The notes under the pieces: generated by a model
The model's input: only the letters and a program-made list of their open reading frames with translations
Databases searched by the model: none
Told to the model about the DNA's origin: nothing
Source: Chitinophaga pinensis
GTDB taxonomy: Bacteria; Bacteroidota; Bacteroidia; NS11-12g; UBA9320
Length of the DNA stretch: 6,265 nt
Direction of reading: 5' to 3'
Assembly (NCBI GenBank): GCA_945890595.1
Contig: CAMDCQ010000143.1
Location: 1 to 6,265 of the forward strand
Position numbers and translations under genes: made by a program
Shown: positions 5,149 through 6,265 of the stretch, one piece after another
Layout of the letters: each line of letters begins with the position of its first letter
Position numbering within the stretch: the stretch's first letter is position 1

Positions 5149-5493
5149 ATGAATAAAATGAAAAAGACCATTTCCGTAATCCTCTTTACCATGCTTTGAT
5201 TGGCAGGATATTCGCAAAAAGTTTTTAGTGTTAAGTACCCAAGTCAGGCAGATATTAAAGTATTTGTTGTCAAGTATGAATCACAATGCGACCTAATAGT
5301 ATACAAGGTAGATTATGTGAATCAAGCTGAGGGGAATGCTGGCTTATGGAGTTTTGTGTCCTACGATAGCCAAGCAGACAAAAAAATATTCTTCGTAGAC
5401 TATGAAAGCCAATGTGAGCTAAAAATATTTTTTGTTAAGTACAAATCACAAGCAGGATGGGTTGACACATCCAAAAAACATTTAATGTTTTAA
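5149..5493 (+). pseudogene. Exported tandem-repeat protein (DUF6150-like) with a stop in its signal peptide
   Basis: Read through one TGA (5197-5199), the frame from ATG 5149 gives a 114-codon protein. It begins MNKMKKTISVILFTML, then the stop, then LAGYSQ, a normal signal peptide with TGA exactly in its hydrophobic core. The mature part is six short repeats of the form [K/I]xFxVxYxSQAD: FSVKYPSQAD, FVVKYESQCD, YKVDYVNQAE, SFVSYDSQAD, FFVDYESQCE and FFVKYKSQAG. The first copies and the last resemble small DUF6150 proteins of Bacteroidota, whose role is unknown. All repeats are intact after the stop. A TTG at 5200 could restart translation but would give no signal peptide. A one-base change (for example from TGG, Trp) explains the stop; recoding is less likely because tryptophans elsewhere use TGG and the neighbouring minus-strand gene ends in TGA. 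Confidence 0.75.
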
Positions 5494-5501
5494 CGAGCAC
5501 G

Positions 5502-6265
5502 TCATGTATTATTAACCCTTTTTATCAGCTCTTCAAAACATTTTGCCACATCCTTTTCATTAGGTATGGGTCTGTATGCTAATGCTGAAAGTTCAGTTTG
5601 ATATTTTTCTTTGAGTTGTTGCCAAACGTTTGTAAAATCAATTACCAACGGAGATTCCGAAATCGCTTTAGTTTGCCAACCTGTTGGCTCTTCAAACATA
5701 GCTTTATCGTGTTGCAGAATGGTGTCAAATTGTTTCTTAAATGAATCGGATGCCACAAATGCAATGCACTCAGGATGTTGAACTAAGTAATACAAATCAT
5801 AAAAGTGTCTTATCTTTTCGGAGATACTTTGAACAGTATTTTCCTTATATGAAAATCGAATTAATGACACCATCTTTTCCAATAGCGTTTGTTCTTTGCT
5901 CAATACGTTTACTTCAAAGGAGTGTAGATTGTATTGCTCAATGTACTTTTCATTGCTTGTTTGCATCAAAAAGTCAAATACCATACTCTGAATGGTAAGT
6001 CGTTGATAAGGGAAAGGATTGGCAAACGAGTTTACCACCACAATGAGTTTGTTGTTTGCGTTGCCTTTTTCGGTGGTAACATATTCAAAAACAGATTTTC
6101 TGAATCTTGAACCTTTACTTGTTACACCGTCCAATTGCAACTCTTTTAAATCGGGTGTGATTTCTTTTTCAATTGTGCGGATGATGGTTTTAATCTCATT
6201 ACCTGTTTTACCCTTATCGTTGATAATGGCAATATCTACATCCTCCGAAAATCGCTCTATCAGAT
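5502..6265 (-). CDS. AbiEii/AbiGii-type nucleotidyltransferase toxin, 5'-truncated by window
   Basis: The minus-strand frame stays open to the right edge, so the gene starts outside the window; 253 residues are visible. Just inside the edge lies LIERFSEDVDIAI, the second nucleotidyltransferase motif (DVD at 6234-6242, metal-binding aspartates) of the AbiEii/DUF1814 family. AbiEii proteins are the toxins of type IV toxin-antitoxin and abortive-infection systems and modify RNA with nucleotides. The C-terminal half has LSKEQTLLEKMVSLIRF and IRHFYDLYYLVQHPE, the usual family helices. The preceding GxS motif and the AbiEi antitoxin gene, if present, lie beyond the edge. The frame contains a TTG at 6140, but the ERFSEDVD motif upstream of it shows that this is not the start. 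It ends 8 bp from the convergent repeat protein with no terminator visible. Confidence 0.88.
   Translation of the reverse strand, partial: LIERFSEDVDIAIINDKGKTGNEIKTIIRTIEKEITPDLKELQLDGVTSKGSRFRKSVFEYVTTEKGNANNKLIVVVNSFANPFPYQRLTIQSMVFDFLMQTSNEKYIEQYNLHSFEVNVLSKEQTLLEKMVSLIRFSYKENTVQSISEKIRHFYDLYYLVQHPECIAFVASDSFKKQFDTILQHDKAMFEEPTGWQTKAISESPLVIDFTNVWQQLKEKYQTELSALAYRPIPNEKDVAKCFEELIKRVNNT

Noticed and set aside
5197..5199. TGA recoded as an amino acid (alternative genetic code or selenocysteine).
   Set aside because: The AbiEii-type gene appears to end in TGA, tryptophan uses TGG throughout, and no selenocysteine insertion structure is evident after the codon.
5741..5998. Plus-strand open frame of 85 codons.
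   Set aside because: It is antisense to the AbiEii-type gene, whose minus-strand reading has recognisable family motifs.

Overview
The window looks like an accessory stretch of a Bacteroidota chromosome (Flavobacteriia/Cytophagia-like; inferred). It is AT-rich and its genes lack clear Shine-Dalgarno sequences. Several start sites are preceded by the Bacteroidota -7 promoter element TAnnTTTG. It also carries families common in that phylum, such as a short tandem-repeat protein resembling DUF6150 and a lipoprotein. No rRNA, tRNA or CRISPR array was seen.

Layout. Positions 2-179 hold a decayed IS3-family OrfA fragment broken by a 4-bp duplication. At 326-1282 is an intact ADP-ribosylglycohydrolase. 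A ParD/ParE toxin-antitoxin pair lies at 1345-1889. A 132-bp inverted-repeat element (1905-2036) separates it from a VbhA-type antitoxin (2117-2338) and its class I Fic toxin (2331-2941). The Fic gene is a pseudogene, with one in-frame stop and one single-base deletion, although its catalytic motif survives. A second, 130-bp element (2936-3065) follows. Next comes a DUF1778/GNAT (TacA/TacT-type) toxin-antitoxin operon (3147-3937), preceded by an unusually readable promoter with two 19-bp operator-like repeats. The rest is different in style: a two-domain lipoprotein (4116-5072), a repeat protein whose signal peptide contains an in-frame TGA (5149-5493), and, on the minus strand, an AbiEii-type nucleotidyltransferase toxin running off the right edge (5502-6265).

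How it fits together. Between 1302 and 3937 there are three back-to-back toxin-antitoxin modules, all on the plus strand, each apparently with its own promoter. Two of them end in elements of nearly equal length that share end motifs (GCATAACA at the left, AAACCGTT at the right). The start of the Fic module (GTTATGCATC) is the exact reverse complement of the left end of the element that closes it (GATGCATAAC). This is the geometry expected of integron gene cassettes with attC sites, which are known to collect promoter-bearing toxin-antitoxin cassettes. No integrase is present and the R boxes deviate from the classical consensus, so the cassette reading is an inference. It is the most interesting hypothesis in the window.
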